The position numbers were made by a program, and so were the translations under genes. Of a DNA stretch of 64,000 bases, positions 33,123 through 45,835 are shown in pieces; position 1 is the stretch's first letter; each line of letters opens with the position of its first letter. The notes beneath the pieces were generated by a model. It was not told where the DNA came from and did not search any database. It saw only the letters and a program-made list of their open reading frames with translations. The stretch is from Chlorocebus sabaeus (taxonomy: Eukaryota > Chordata > Mammalia > Primates > Cercopithecidae), in NCBI RefSeq assembly GCF_047675955.1, contig NC_132925.1:69135622-69199621 (forward strand). Reading direction: 5' to 3'.

Positions 33123-34170
33123 AGAGTTAATCTTGAAAATAAATAAGGAATTCAACAACTCAACAGCAAAAATACAAATAATCCAAGTTAAAAATGGGCA
33201 AAGGACCTGAGTAGACATTTTCCCTAAGAAGACATACATATGGCCAATTGTTGTATAAAAGATGTCCAACATCACTAATCACCAGGGAAATATAAATCAA
33301 AGCCATTATGAGATATTATCTCACTCTTGTTAGGATGGCTATTATCATAAAGTCAAAAGATAACGAGTGTTGGAGAGGATGTGGAGAAAAGGGAACTGTT
33401 GTACATGGTTTGTGGGAATGTAAACTGGTACAGCACAGTATGGTGGTTCCTCAAAAAGTTAAAAATAAAACTACCATGTGATCCAGCAATTCCACTACTC
33501 AATATATATCTAAAAGATATGAAATCTGTATGTCGAGGAGATGTCTTCACCCCCATGTTTATCACAGCATTGTTCACAATATCCAAGGTGTGGAATCAAC
33601 TTGTGAATGGATGAATGGATCAAGAAAATGTGGTATATATACACAATAGAATCCTGTTCAGCCTAAAAGAGGAAGAAAATTCTGCCATTAGCAAAAACAT
33701 GGATGAACCTAGATGACGTTATAGTAAGTGAAATAAGCCAAATACAGAAAGACAAATAGCGCATGATCTCACTTACATGTGAAATCAAAAAATGTAAGCT
33801 GAGCTTATAGAAATAGAGAGTAGAATGGTGGTTACCATGGGCTGAGGTTGGAAGAAATGAGATGTTGGTCAAAGGGTACAAACTTTCAGTTATGAGATGT
33901 GTAAGTTCTGTAGACCTATTGCACAGTATGGCAACTCTAGTTAATAATGTATTGGACACTTGAAATTTGTGGAAGGCGTAGATCTCAAGTATTCACACAC
34001 ACACACACACACACAGAGTAAGTAGGTGAGTTGATGGATATGTTAGCTTGATTGTGGTAGTCATTTGACATTCTATATGTATATCAAAACAGCATGTTGT
34101 ACATTTTAAATATATACAAGTTTCATTTGTTGATCATACCTCAGTAAAGTTAGAGGTGGGAGAAGGAAAA
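33123..34170 (+). mobile_element. L1M 3' end, right of ERVL
   Basis: Continues the 29765 fragment: AATTCAACAACTCAACAGC, GAGTGTTGGAGAGGATGTGG, GTGATCCAGCAATTCCACTA, GGAATGGATGAATGGAT-like text, and an L1M 3'UTR ending CTCAGTAAAGTTAG. A (CA)n lies at about 33993-34014. Confidence 0.92.
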
Positions 34171-35789
34171 TACATCCAAGAAGAGCAATAATTAATATGT
34201 TTTCCTAAGAATGAACTATCTTTTACATAAAAATTATTTATGTCAGTGGAATTTTATTTTCATATATTTAACATTTTTTTCTCAATTGAGAAGTTAAACA
34301 TGCCTAATGTCTCTATGTCTTTTTTTTAGTGTTTTCTTTAAAATGTCCTTTAAATGGATACACTCCAAGTCATAGGAATCCTTCACGAATTCACATGAAT
34401 TAGAAAAGAGAAGTTTGAAGATGAATTTCAAAAAATAGAGATATACTCTATTACACTGTGAATAAGGTATAGTAGTAGAACTTATCTGACTTAAATCAGA
34501 TAATTTTATCCCAAACAAGATAATTGTCTTTGTGTCATATTTTATAGTAAAAGTCTGATGGTTTCAATTTCCTGCAACTCAGAACATTTCTTAGCTTTTA
34601 ATATATTTCAAACTGCCTGTCAGATTGAAAAGAATAAAAGAACTTCGGGCAGGGGAAGGGAAAGGATTTGTTTTTATTTTGTAGTTGGGGAAAGCAAGAA
34701 AGACAAAAGTTAATCAACATGACTCAGGTACAGGTAGAAAATCATAAAGCAAAGCTCTGAAGAAATTGTGCCACACTTTTCCACTAAACGACGACTTTCT
34801 AAAGCTACCACAGAAATGCCCATATTTTCAGAGAAAAGAGATGTTCTTGTTTGAGATTTTTAAAATAAACATTAGCTTTAATATAAAGTGATTAACATTT
34901 TCAAAGATTCAACAGTCTAGATAAATCTCAGTGGGACTTATATATATATTATATATATATACACACACACACATATTTATATATAAAGTCATACATATAT
35001 CTATATATATTTTTAGTTTAGTTTAGTTTACTTAGCTAAATCTGTAGCATTTATTGTTGCTTCAGCACTAAGTAATATACTATAATTACTTTTCTTCTGT
35101 TCTACCTCCAGCATAAATAAATCCCCATTATTTTCACTTATATAGTTTTCTACTAATTCATCCTTCTTTTTTTTTTTCAACTTTTCCATCAAATCTGTCT
35201 TATCTATTAGGTTATTTTATAACTGAGCCTTCCAAATGAACTATGATTTCCATTACCTTCTTCACCCTCAGCCCTTACTGAAATTGTTACTCCCAAAGTG
35301 CTCTGCCCTCTTGCTCCAAACAGGATTCCTATTTTCTGGGCTTTCAGACTCTATTGTATAATTTCATATAAAAATTATCCTGTAAAGCAGATTATTTCTG
35401 TGAAGCATAAGAAGAAAAAAAAAGGGTGTTACCCTAACAGCTGTAAAACTTAACACTTTGTCTTTTGTTGGGCTACACAATGCTAAAACATCCAGATGCA
35501 ACATGAACATTTCAGACAATCATCTGGATGCCTCCAAATCCAACGAGTTCGGTAGCTGCTAAGCAAAGTAGCCTGGTTGCGTGGCTTGTTTTATTTGCAT
35601 ATGGATATTTTGACACTATCCAGACTTAGCCTTTATCAAAACATGACCAAAAATGAATGCGAGATACTTGGTCTAATGATGGAAGATAGCTGCGTAGTGC
35701 AAAAGTATTCTCCATTTACTGTGATTCCTCAACATCGCTTATCCTGATTTTTGATAAAATTTATACCACCTTAAAAAATTAAAAAGTGA
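34171..35789. other. Mostly unique, no gene seen
   Basis: Contains the AT/CA microsatellite below. No coding signal. Confidence 0.45.
34938..35015. repeat. (TA)n/(CA)n microsatellite
   Basis: TATATATATATTATATATATATACACACACACACATATTTATATAT type tract with a TTTAG-rich (AGTTT)n edge to 35031; described, longer run abbreviated by position. Confidence 0.9.
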
Positions 35790-36088
35790 GGCCGGGCGCG
35801 GTGGCTCAAGCCTGTAATCCCAGCACTTTGGGAGGCCGAGACGGGTGGATCACGAGGTCAGGAGATCGAGACCATCCTGGCTAACACGGTGAAACCCCGT
35901 CTCTACTAAAAAATACAAAAAACTAGCCGGGCGAGGTGGCGGGCGCCTGTAGTCCCAGCTACTCCGGAGGCTGAGGCAGGAGAATGGCGTGAACCCGGGA
36001 GGCGGAGCTTGCAGTGAGCCGAGATCCGGTCACTGCACTCCAGCCCGGGCGACAGAGCAAGACTCCGTCTCAAAAAAAAAAAAAAAGA
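35790..36088 (+). mobile_element. AluY, Old World monkey AluYR-like
   Basis: Young full-length Alu with GCGAGGTGGCGGGCGCC and GAGATCCGGTCACTGC variants. TSD of about 16 bp, AAAAAATTAAAAAGTG (35773-35788, 36089-36104). Confidence 0.96.
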
Positions 36089-36109
36089 AAAAAATTAAAA
36101 AGTGCTTAC

Positions 36110-37238
36110 ATATTCAAAAAATTATTTATTTATTTTATTGTTTATTTGACAAGGAAAAGCTGTAGATATTAATGATGTACAACATAATGTTTTGATATAT
36201 ACACACATTGTGGAATGGCTAAATTAAGCTATTTAATGTGTGAATTACCTCTCATACGTATTTTTGTGTGTTGAGAACAATTAAAATAAAAATAGACTCT
36301 CTTAGTAATTTTCAAGTATATGATATGTTATTAACTATAGTCACCATGATGTGCCATAGATTGCTTGACTTTATTCCTCCTAAGTGAAATTTTGTGTCCT
36401 TTGACCAATATCTTCCCAAATTCCCCACCCCTCATGCCTCTGGTGACCACCATTTTATTCTGTTTCTTTGAGTCTGGCTTTTTAACACTTCACATATATG
36501 TGAGTCAGATCATCCTGTATTTGTCTTTCTTGTGGCTGGGTGATTTCACATAGCATAATGTCTTTCCAGTTCATCCATGTTGTCAAGTAGGTCCTACAAA
36601 AGACAGCCTTTTTAAGAAGGCTGAATATTATTCCATTATGTATATATACCACATTTTCTTTATCCATTCATCCATTGATGGACACTTCTGTTACCATATG
36701 TTGGTTATTGTGAATAGTGCTGCAATGAACACGGGAATGTAGATGTCTCCTCTACATGATTTCATATCCTTTGGATATACAGGCAGTACAGGGAATGCTA
36801 GATTATATGGTACTTTCATTTTTAACTTTTGGAGGCACCTGTATACTGTTCTCTATAATGGCCTTTTCCCCACATCCTCTCTGACACTTATCTTCTGACT
36901 TTTTTATAATAGCCATGCTAACAGGGTCAGGTGATAGCTCAATATGTTTTTCACTTGTTTTTCTCTGATGATTAGTGATGTTGGGCAATTTTTTATACAC
37001 CCATTGGCCATATGTATATCTTCCTTGGGAAATTGTCTATTCAAATCCTTTGCCCATTTTTAACTTGGGTTATTTGCATTTTTGCTGTTGTGATGTTTGT
37101 GTTCCTTATGTATTTCTGATATTAACCCTTTATCAGATGTATGATTTGTAAATAAGTTCTTCCATTCCACAGGTTATCTCTTCACTTTGTTGTTTGGTTT
37201 GTATGCTGTGCAGAAGCTTTTCACAGTTTGATAAAAAC
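36110..37238 (-). mobile_element. L1MA-class L1, 3' part
   Basis: GACAAGGAAAAGCTGTAGAT..TTTTGATATATACACACATTG, TATTAACTATAGTCACCATG, CCTTTGACCAATATCTTCCC, GTGAATAGTGCTGCAATGAAC, CTGTGCAGAAGCTTTTC: minus-strand L1 from 3'UTR into ORF2. Confidence 0.93.
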
Positions 37239-39018
37239 TAACTTTAACTTTATAAAAATATTCCCTGTAAAGTGTTTTTTTAAAACAAAAAAGCACTTTT
37301 GAAAAATTTAAAAACACTCATCTTGCATTTAAAAAAATTAGGTGTCATATTTTGTTGGGAAAATCTAGTTCTACTGTTAGGAAACTCAAAACATATCTTT
37401 TTTCTTATTTATTCCTATCCCAAAGTTTTGTTTGTCAGCATGTAGACGCAGGCTGAATAAAATATATTATATTTGCAATCATAATAGATTTAGAACTCAC
37501 TCTTAGCCAAAGCTTTCAACAGTAAAAAATGCAATTTACAAAACAAATCAGCTTTGTCAAAAGACTGTTCTGTTTCCTTGATGCAACCTCACAGCTGTGA
37601 TACCCGGGCATTGTGTTTCTCTTACAGTGGGAAAAGGAGGACTGTGATTGGAGTGACAGAGAGAAACAAGAACCAGACAAGGATTAATGAAGCAGATGTT
37701 CAAACAATATTTTCTAGTGTCAAAATTCTAGTTTTGACACCAGAGTATATTATGGTCCCAATTTGGGGGCCATCGTCTTTTAAGCAACTACTCTGATCTA
37801 CTCTTGCTCAGCAAATTAAAGACTCAGGAGAAGCCAGTGTTATTGTCTCTGTAGCCAGTGATGTGCCTAGATGATGGTCAAACAGGACTTTAGTTTCCAG
37901 TAATCTTAACCCTTTTATGAGTGCAAATTGATCACTTAATATTTTTTAAAAAGTCCATTTGGTATCTGACCTGTTAACCTTCATATGACGCCATGACATC
38001 TTAAAATCAGAGAAACTATTAGAAAAATTATGTCTTAAATACGGGCCTTTGTATCTTTTACCACATTCTCTTCTCTGGTGGTTATTACCTAATAATTTTT
38101 GACACTCGTGATTAAACATAAAATTTTACATTTTATGATTCTCTTTCAAACACACAATTGCTAATGTATATATCAAGGCAAAAATTAAGCATTCTTAAAG
38201 AGTCTGTAATTATATTTATACATTAAAATGTCAGCTGGGTAAAATGAATAACTTCAAACAATATTTTAATCTAATTGTTTTAAAACAAAACAATTAATCA
38301 GTGTTTTATCATTACTCTTAAATCTTGTGTTTTAAAAACACAAAGGAACACTGATATCTTTTTTTATTAATTTAAGAGGTGATTACAATTAGGAAAATAC
38401 AGTTAATTACTTGATATTTTCATAACCACGCCACATCTTTCTGATTAAGAGTAATCTCTAATCCTTCACAACTTGATTAAGAAAAATTTATTCAGCATTT
38501 GAGGCCCCTTTTAAAGGTTAACTCATTGTAAAAGACTATGTTTAAAAAGAAAAGCTTTATTTTGGATGGTTTCATGTGCCGGCAGCGCTCAGTTCTGAAA
38601 CATAAGGTAAGGTCCCTGTGTAGGTGAAATCTTGTTTTAATCAGAGTAGGAATTCTCTGACAAGCTTTATCTTCCAGAATCCCCAGATATCGCTTTCTGT
38701 GATTTCTTCAGTTCTTGAGGATTGATAACATTCACATGTTCCATGCGTTTTCATGATATCTTTCTAATCCATAAATTGTTTGCTGTGCACATCTTCCCAC
38801 TCCAAGGAAAATATTGAATTAATCCATACTGAGATGCAAATGGTTAATATTAAAAAGTTACAATTTGCCCTCTGGACAAACCAACAAAATCATCTGCGTT
38901 TAGGGATGGTCTAGCATCAGCATCAGCAAGTCTGAATAGTTTCCTTTATTCGACAAGCAAATGTATACCTCTAACTCTCTTGGCAGAATAGAAGATGAAA
39001 AAGAAAAAAAGAAGATAA
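37239..39018. other. Unique tract, no gene seen
   Basis: Two notable palindromes (37717-37740 and 38297-38355, see findings). No repeat identified apart from A-rich patches. Confidence 0.45.
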
Positions 39019-39298
39019 CCTGTAATCTCAGTGGGTGAGTCACCTGAGGTCAGGAGTTCAAAACCAGCCTGGCCAACATGTCAAAACCCTGTCTCTACTA
39101 AAAATTAGTCGGGTCTGGTAGCTCGTGCCTGTAATCCCAGCTACTCAGGAGGCTGAGGCTGGAGAATCTCTTGAGGCCGGTAGGCGGAGGTTGCAGTGAG
39201 CTGAGATCAAGCCAACACTCTCCAGCCTGGCAGGCTGGGCAGCAGAGCGAGACTCCATCTCAAAACAAAACAAAACAAAAACAAACAAACAAACAAAA
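39019..39298 (+). mobile_element. Alu (S-like), 5'-truncated
   Basis: Starts at CCTGTAATCTCAGTGGG, lacking about 25 bp of the 5' end and a short internal segment; GTCACCTGAGGTCAGGAGTTC and GTTGCAGTGAGCTGAGATC follow; tail is (AAAAC)n/(AAAC)n. Confidence 0.9.
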
Positions 39299-39689
39299 AG
39301 ACATGTGAACTTTAAGGATCTTACAATCTAGTTAGGCAGATGCAACAAAAATACATGGGATTAGATGTTTCATCCTTCTTCAAAAGCCTTTTGCTCCATG
39401 AGTAGCTCAGAAACTCTGCCTATAGGATAAAGCTTGCATGATAGCCTGGGTTTATCAGTGATGCCAAGTGTCTGTTGGCTGCAAAACTGTAGGCTCCTTG
39501 AGGATACTGACTGTCTTTTATCTGTGACTAGCATTTGCAGTACCTTTTTAATAAGTACTTTTTGTGTGTTCTTAAATGAATGGATATATAAATACATTAT
39601 TTAGCTTTCCAAAGACTTGATTTTCTGGACGTTATCCATAGAAGGCAGTAATTGAAGTTGTCTAAGGCAAAAAGAAAAGAAGCAGCTTT
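39299..39689. other. Unique sequence, no gene seen
   Basis: A 75-codon minus frame (39370-39597) has no recognisable family. Confidence 0.45.
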
Positions 39690-39704
39690 AAAAAAAAGAC
39701 AAGA

Positions 39705-39984
39705 GGCCGAGCGCGGTGGTTCAAGCCTGTAATCCTAGCACTTTGGGAGGCTGAGATGGGCGGATCACGAGGTCAGGAGATCGAGACCATCCTGGCTAAC
39801 ATGGTGAAACCCCGTCTCTACTAAACAAATACAAAAAACTAGCTGGGCGAGGTGGCGGGCGCCTGTAGTCCCAACTACTCGGGAGGCTGAGGCAGGAGAA
39901 TGGCGTGAACCCGGGAGGCGGAGCTTGCAGTGAGCTGAGATCCGGCCACTGCACTCCAGCCTGGGTGACAGAGAGACTCCGTCT

Positions 39985-40009
<25 letters not shown>
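39705..40009 (+). mobile_element. AluY, Old World monkey AluYR-like
   Basis: GGCCGAGCGCGGTGGTTCA start, GCGAGGTGGCGGGCGCC and GAGATCCGGCCACTGC variants; A tail to 40016; TSD AAAAAAAGACAAG at 39691-39703, repeated at the tail end to about 40022. Confidence 0.95.
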
Positions 40010-40018
<9 letters not shown>

Positions 40019-40197
40019 CAAGAAGACAAGAGGATACCCTGCAAGTAAGGGACATGAAGAAGAGGGAAAATCTGGATAACTGACGAAGGTTGAAAGCACC
40101 ACGGCCCCCTCCGAGATACCAAACACAGGTTTACACTGCTTGAAACACCTGCACGTAGGCTGATTTCGAAAGAGACATTAACCCCACCATTTACCTG

Positions 40198-40235
40198 ATT
40201 ACCAAAGGGGCTGACAATTACCAAAGGGGTTGAAA
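40198..40235. repeat. 19-bp tandem duplication
   Basis: ATTACCAAAGGGG(C/T)TGA occurs twice with a 19-bp period, immediately left of the pyrimidine tract. Confidence 0.85.
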
Positions 40236-40243
40236 GCATGCAA

Positions 40244-40622
<379 letters not shown>

Positions 40623-40901
40623 TTCTTTTGAAACAGAGTGTCTCTTGGTCACCTAGTGGGGTGATCATAGCTTACTACAGCCTTGAACTCCTGGACTCAA
40701 GTGATCCTCCTACCTCAGTCTCCCGAGTAGTTGGGACTACAGGCACACACCACCATATCTGGCTATTTAAAAAAGAAAATGCATAGAAATGGGGCCTTGC
40801 CATGTTGCTAAGGATGGTCTCGAACTCCTGGCCTCAAGTGATCCTCCAGCCCAGGCCTTCCAAAGCACTGGGATTACAGGTGCGAGCCACTGCACCCAGC
40901 C
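40623..40901 (-). mobile_element. AluJ SINE
   Basis: GAAACAGAGTGTCTCTTGGTC, GCCTTGAACTCCTGGACTC, GATTACAGGTGCGAGCCACTG: diverged, AluJ-like. Confidence 0.92.
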
Positions 40902-41514
40902 AAAAGTATTTGTTTAGAAAAAGTAAATTCACAAATATGTAGTATAAAGTGGTGACGGATTTGATGCGTGGTGATGAAGGGACCACAAACATTCAAGTCA
41001 GGTGAATAAGAAAAGATTGAGAAACTCTCTCTGAGCTTGGATTTATACAGAAAAACCAAAAATTTTAAAAGTATTAGACCTTATATTTGGGAAATGATAA
41101 TTGATTATGTACTATTTAAGACCAGACTCCAAGGCTTTCTGCTTCTTCATTCTGACGCTGGTAGTTTAGAAAATTTGGTTTCCAAAAAATAAAATTTGAT
41201 AGGATTATTTAATTATACCATATTCCTAAATTAAAAACAAGCGATTGATATTTTGGAACCATTCTTAGGTTAGATAATATTTAATTTCTGTTGTTTTGAG
41301 AACTATTTATTATTAGCTATAGGTAACAAATATTCTTATATTTTTCTGAAGGCTTTATCTGATGAACCACATTTTCCCCAGGTACAAGTATTTATCTTTT
41401 TTGTAAACTCTGCATATACTACCACATTATTTAGGGATATCTTGCCCTTAGAATCATTCTGTTTTAAAAAAGTAATCTCTGATTAGTCTTTATACTTAAG
41501 ATCTTGAAAAAAGA
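40902..41514. other. Unique sequence, no gene seen
   Basis: AT-rich, no repeat recognised. Confidence 0.45.
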
Positions 41515-41730
41515 TTTTTATGAACACTTGCCAAATTCTATATATTTTGTGTATTATTTTATTTAACCCTCACTATAGCCTTTCGAGTTAAATATTGTGG
41601 GTTTTTAAATTGTCTCTGTGTTATAATTGAGGAAATTGAGGCTTAGAGAGTGAATCACTGAAGGTGAAAGACCACATATAACTCTTCAGTGATAGGGCCC
41701 AATTTTAGACTCAACCTCGTTTCATCTTCT
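41515..41730 (+). mobile_element. MIR SINE
   Basis: TTTTATTTAACCCTCACTATAG, AATTGAGGAAATTGAGGCTTA, CTTCAGTGATAGGGCCC: MIR core. Confidence 0.75.
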
Positions 41731-42259
41731 CAAAGGCAAGTTGTATCAACTACCTTAGCCTTTAAAAGGCTATTTCAATCCCATTAGAGTATAAATGTTC
41801 CTCAATTATTTGAAGTTTAATAAACTATAAAAATTAGTAGGAAACTCAGAATAAAAGTATATGTTTATGCAAATAGAAGTTTAATTTCATTATAAAAAGA
41901 TAATTATTTTTATATAGTTTTGGGAATACATATTGAGTGACAAAAAGCCTACTATTAGTATTACTGCTTTTAATATTACTGCTGCTGCTACTACTACTCC
42001 CCAAATGCCATCATCACTGTTTTGTTGGGTTACCACATCACTCATATAATTTTCCAAATTATCAGCAAGTCAAATTTTCAAGTTTTATTCATGGAAATCT
42101 TGAGGACTGTTAGAAATTAATCCCTGGGGTAATAAAGAATTTCATTCTTACCTCTCTTCTCACCTTTCTCCTTCCCTCCTTTCTTGTAGCAAAGTCTGCC
42201 ACCTGCCTACCCCATACCTACTTAGTGGATGGGCTTACCCTACCCACTGAGTAGGTGGG
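41731..42259. other. Unique sequence with hairpin
   Basis: Low-complexity ACT/TAC patch near 41960-41999; imperfect hairpin at 42216-42256. Confidence 0.45.
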
Positions 42260-42680
42260 TACCACTTTACCTTAGTGGGTTTATTTCCATCCAGTTAAAA
42301 TACTACATTTCCATACCTCTCTTGCAACCAGGGTGGTCAAATATTTAAGATTTAGTTAATAAGATAGAAGGAGAAACATTGTATAAGATATTTCAGAAGT
42401 CTCTTATACAGGAGAGGGCTTTCCTGTCTTCTATCTTCTTCTCTTCCTCCCTTCTATGGCTTGGAGCTCTGATGTGATAGCTGGGAATCAAGTAGTCATG
42501 TCTTGGAATAAAGACAAAGACTCTGTGTTGGAATAACATAGCAGGAGTTCTAGAGGATTTGGAGGAACTGCTGTTCTAGTCCAGGACTGTTGAGAAAAAT
42601 AAACTTCTATCTTGTTTATGTCTAGATTTTTGTTTTGTTTTGTTATATGCAGCCTGAAGCTAATCTTAACTGATGGCTCT
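42260..42680 (+). mobile_element. Ancient MLT1-class LTR
   Basis: CTCTTGCAACCAGGGTGGTC, GAAAAATAAACTTCTATCTTG and CTAATCTTAACTGATGG are diverged landmarks of the older MLT1 subfamilies. Confidence 0.6.
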
Positions 42681-43693
42681 TAACTATATTTTATGATTTA
42701 AAAATGAGCATGTATTAAGTATGCATATAGAAACAGTGCCCTGCTTCCTTTAGGTCTAGGTACAATTTTAGAAACATTGCCAAACTTCCTTACATCTTAA
42801 TTTGGGCTTCTTCCCAAGAGTTTCCTCTCCTCATTTTTATAAGAAGATGGGATATGCTTCATGTTTTCTTTGAAATGAGATATGAGACAATACATGTGAA
42901 ATTGCTGTAAAAATTATGTAGTGTTACACAGAGTTCCTGGATTATTATTTTTAAATTTCTTTCCCACAAGTTGAAATTTGATAACATCTGACTGCATCCC
43001 TAAGTCTTTTCAACCTCCAGAGGAAGATGAGTTAGATGCACAGTGTAGGGGCCAAGTCGCTGTTTTGTACTTCATGTAAAGTTGAGGCAAAAGGCAGAAG
43101 AGTTCTAGTTACATTATGCTCAAACTGTAATGAGAGCCAGAAATCTTTCATTCCTATCAATTTATGATTCTGCTTGCTTATGGTCTGTGTGCCCAAAGGC
43201 TATACAAGGAAAACATTGTATTAATCTACAAAATGAACAAGTGCAATAAAGCTTTGGGTAACATTTTACAATGTATTAATAACATAAACAAAATTGTGGC
43301 TACCTTGAAGACTATAGGAACTATCCAGTGTTAAATTGTGAATGGAAAAATAATGGCCTAACACTACCAAAAAGAAAATGAATAAATTATTCACGTCAAA
43401 ATGAGAATTATTGTGACCAGTTGTCAAGGACTTTTACAGTAAGATGCTTTTGAATTTTTAGATTTAAATTTGGAAATATGTGACTAAACGATGCATTGTG
43501 AAAAAACTACACCAAGGCTATAGTTACCACAGAGAATAAAGTACATTTCAGTACACCATTTTATGGTGGTGACATGAATTTTTTTTTTTTTTTTTGCAAA
43601 TTGTAGAGAAAATTCTAATTTTAAAATTTTCTTTATTAAGTCTTTTAGATTTTCACAGGAAACTCTAAATGATTTTAGAAAATAAGAGAGACA
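42681..43693. other. Unique sequence, no gene seen
   Basis: T-run at 43580-43596; nothing else recognised. Confidence 0.45.
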
Positions 43694-43978
43694 GGCCAGG
43701 TGCGGTGGCTCAAGCCTGTAATCCCAGCACTTTGGGAGGCCGAGACGTGCCGATCACGAGGTCAGAAGATTGAGACCATCCTGGCTAACACGGTGAAACC
43801 CCGTCTCTACTAAAAAATACAAAAAACTAGCAGGGCAAGGTGGCGGGCGCCTGTAGTCCCAGCTACTTGGGAGGCTGAGGCAGGAGAATGGCGTGAACTC
43901 AGGAGGCAGAGCTTGCAGTGAGCTGAGATCCGGCCACTGCACTCCAGCCTGGGCGACAGAGCGAGACTCCGTCTCTAA
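43694..43978 (+). mobile_element. AluY, Old World monkey AluYR-like
   Basis: GGCCAGGTGCGGTGGCTCAAG start, GAGATCCGGCCACTGC variant. Tail continues as (AAAAG)n and GA-rich purine sequence to about 44040. Confidence 0.95.
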
Positions 43979-44040
43979 AAAAAAAAAAAAAAAGAAAAAG
44001 AAAAAGAAAAAGAAGAAGAGAGAGAGAGGGAAAGGAAAAA

Positions 44041-44889
44041 AGGTAAGAAGGAAGCAACCAGGTAGCAAGAGGAAAAAAAAGATAAGAAGAACATAGAATA
44101 TAATTACTAAGAGGACATAAAATATTACAAGTGAGGGGAGAATAAGCAGTAATGTGATATATATTCTATAGGAAAACATATAACAAATTTCACCATTTCT
44201 AACAGATTACCACTAATTCCCTTTTTTTTTTTTTGGTTTATTTCTTTCACTTTTAGAAGAAAAAACACGGGAGGAAGGACATTTTTACATATTATTTTCA
44301 TCATCCAGCAAGTGCTTAAACATATGATGTCAAAAGAAAAAGAAAAAAAGACTCTATCAGATGTTAGTTAAGTATAGGTGGAAAAGAATGGAGAATGAGA
44401 GAAAATGTCTGCAACAACAAACGTAAGATTTTTCTCCATTACTTATCATTACTGGACTCGTATTCTTTATGGAGCTAATGCTTTCATTACTTATTGATTT
44501 ACTATACTGGTAATTACACTAACATCAACCTGCATTTGCTTTCCAGCATCCATGTTTAATTTGTTTGAGAGCTAATTGTGATTAAGTAACTGTAATTCTC
44601 CAAAATAATGCAGTGGATATATTGAAGTCCTACTGTGTGCAAGGCTCAGCGTTGGCAGTGGAGTTACAAGATAAGAAAAAAAAAGAAAACATTTTGCCTT
44701 CCTTCGTAATTTTAAGAAGCTATCAGACTACTCTGGGGATTTGTCATGGTGTTACAAAACTATAATACAAAATAAAATAAAGAGAATCTCATAACATTGA
44801 CAACATTTGCTATGGGGATTCAAAAAAAAGAGAGAGGACTTATTATCGGACTTATTATTTAGCAGAATTTTAAAAAGCCTTGTGAATAG
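44041..44889. other. Unique sequence, no gene seen
   Basis: AT-rich; T-run at 44222-44234. No coding signal. Confidence 0.45.
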
Positions 44890-44934
44890 GTGGCATCTGA
44901 CTTGTGTAACCTGGACCATTCTACCTATGTCCAG

Positions 44935-45685
44935 TGTATTAGGCCATTCTTGCATTGCTGTAAATAAATACCTGAGACTAGGCAATTTATTTTATTTTTT
45001 TTTTTATTTTTATTTTTTTATTTTTTATTTTTGAGACGGAGTCTCGCTCTGTAGCCCAGGCTGGAGTGCAGTGGCCGATCTCAGCTCACTGCAAGCTCCG
45101 CCTCCCGGGTTCACGCCATTCTCGGGCCTCAGCCTCCCGAGTAGCTGGGACTACAGGCGCCCGCCACCTCGCCCGGCTAGTTTTTTGTATTTCTTAGTAG
45201 AGACGGGGTTTCACCATGTTAGCCAGGATGGTCTCGATCTCCTGACCTCGTGATCCACCCGTCTCGGCCTCCCAAAGTGCTGGGATTACAGGCTTGAGCC
45301 ACCGCGCCCGGCCGACTAGGCAATTTATAAGAAAAGAGATTTACTTGGCTCACTGCAGGCTGTACAGGAAACTTAGTGCCATTTGCTTCTGGGGACGCCT
45401 CAGGAAGCTTTTACTCATGGCAGAATGTGAAGGGGGAGCAGGTGTCTCACATGGTGAAAGCAGGAGCAAGAAAGAGAGAGGGTGCGGAGTTGAGGAAGGG
45501 GTGGGGAAGTATTGCACACTTTTAAATGACCAGATCTCATGAGAACTGACTACCATGAAGTCAGCATCAAGCTGTGAGGGATCTGCCCTCATAATACAAA
45601 CACCTCCCCCAAGGCCCCACCTCCAGCACTGGGGACTGGATTTCACCATAAGATTTGGGCGGGGACAAATATCCACACTGTATCA
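44935..45685 (-). mobile_element. MST-class LTR in MIR, split by AluY
   Basis: TGTATTAGGCCATTCTTGC start; after the Alu, ACTAGGCAATTTATAAG, CATGGTGAAAGCAGGAGC, GACCAGATCTCATGAGAAC, GATTTGGGCGGGGACAAA and TGTATCA end: reversed MST/MaLR LTR. Net LTR length without Alu about 410 bp. Confidence 0.88.
44991..45313 (-). mobile_element. AluY, Old World monkey AluYR-like, in LTR
   Basis: T-rich tail then GAGACGGAGTCTCGCTCTGT; GCCACCTCGCCCGGCTAG is the complement of the cercopithecoid variant. Perfect 15-bp TSD GACTAGGCAATTTAT (44976-44990, 45314-45328). Confidence 0.97.
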
Positions 45686-45835
45686 CTCAGTAGACCTCAG
45701 TTTCTTTCTTTATAATAGTGAAATAATAACAGCATCTACTCCATGGGACTGTTGTTGAAGGATTAAACAAAATATTAAGTACTCAGAACAGTGCGTGGCA
45801 TGTCATAGGCACTGTTTCAGAAGTGTTAGTTATGA

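Larger units (their letters stand above)
44890..45835 (-). mobile_element. MIR SINE, split by LTR
   Basis: Left part 44890-44934 (CTGACTTGTGTAACCTGGACC) and right part 45686-45835 (ACCTCAGTTTCTTTC, ATCTACTCCATGGGACTGTTG, GAACAGTGCGTGGCATG) are consecutive MIR minus-strand text. Confidence 0.75.
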
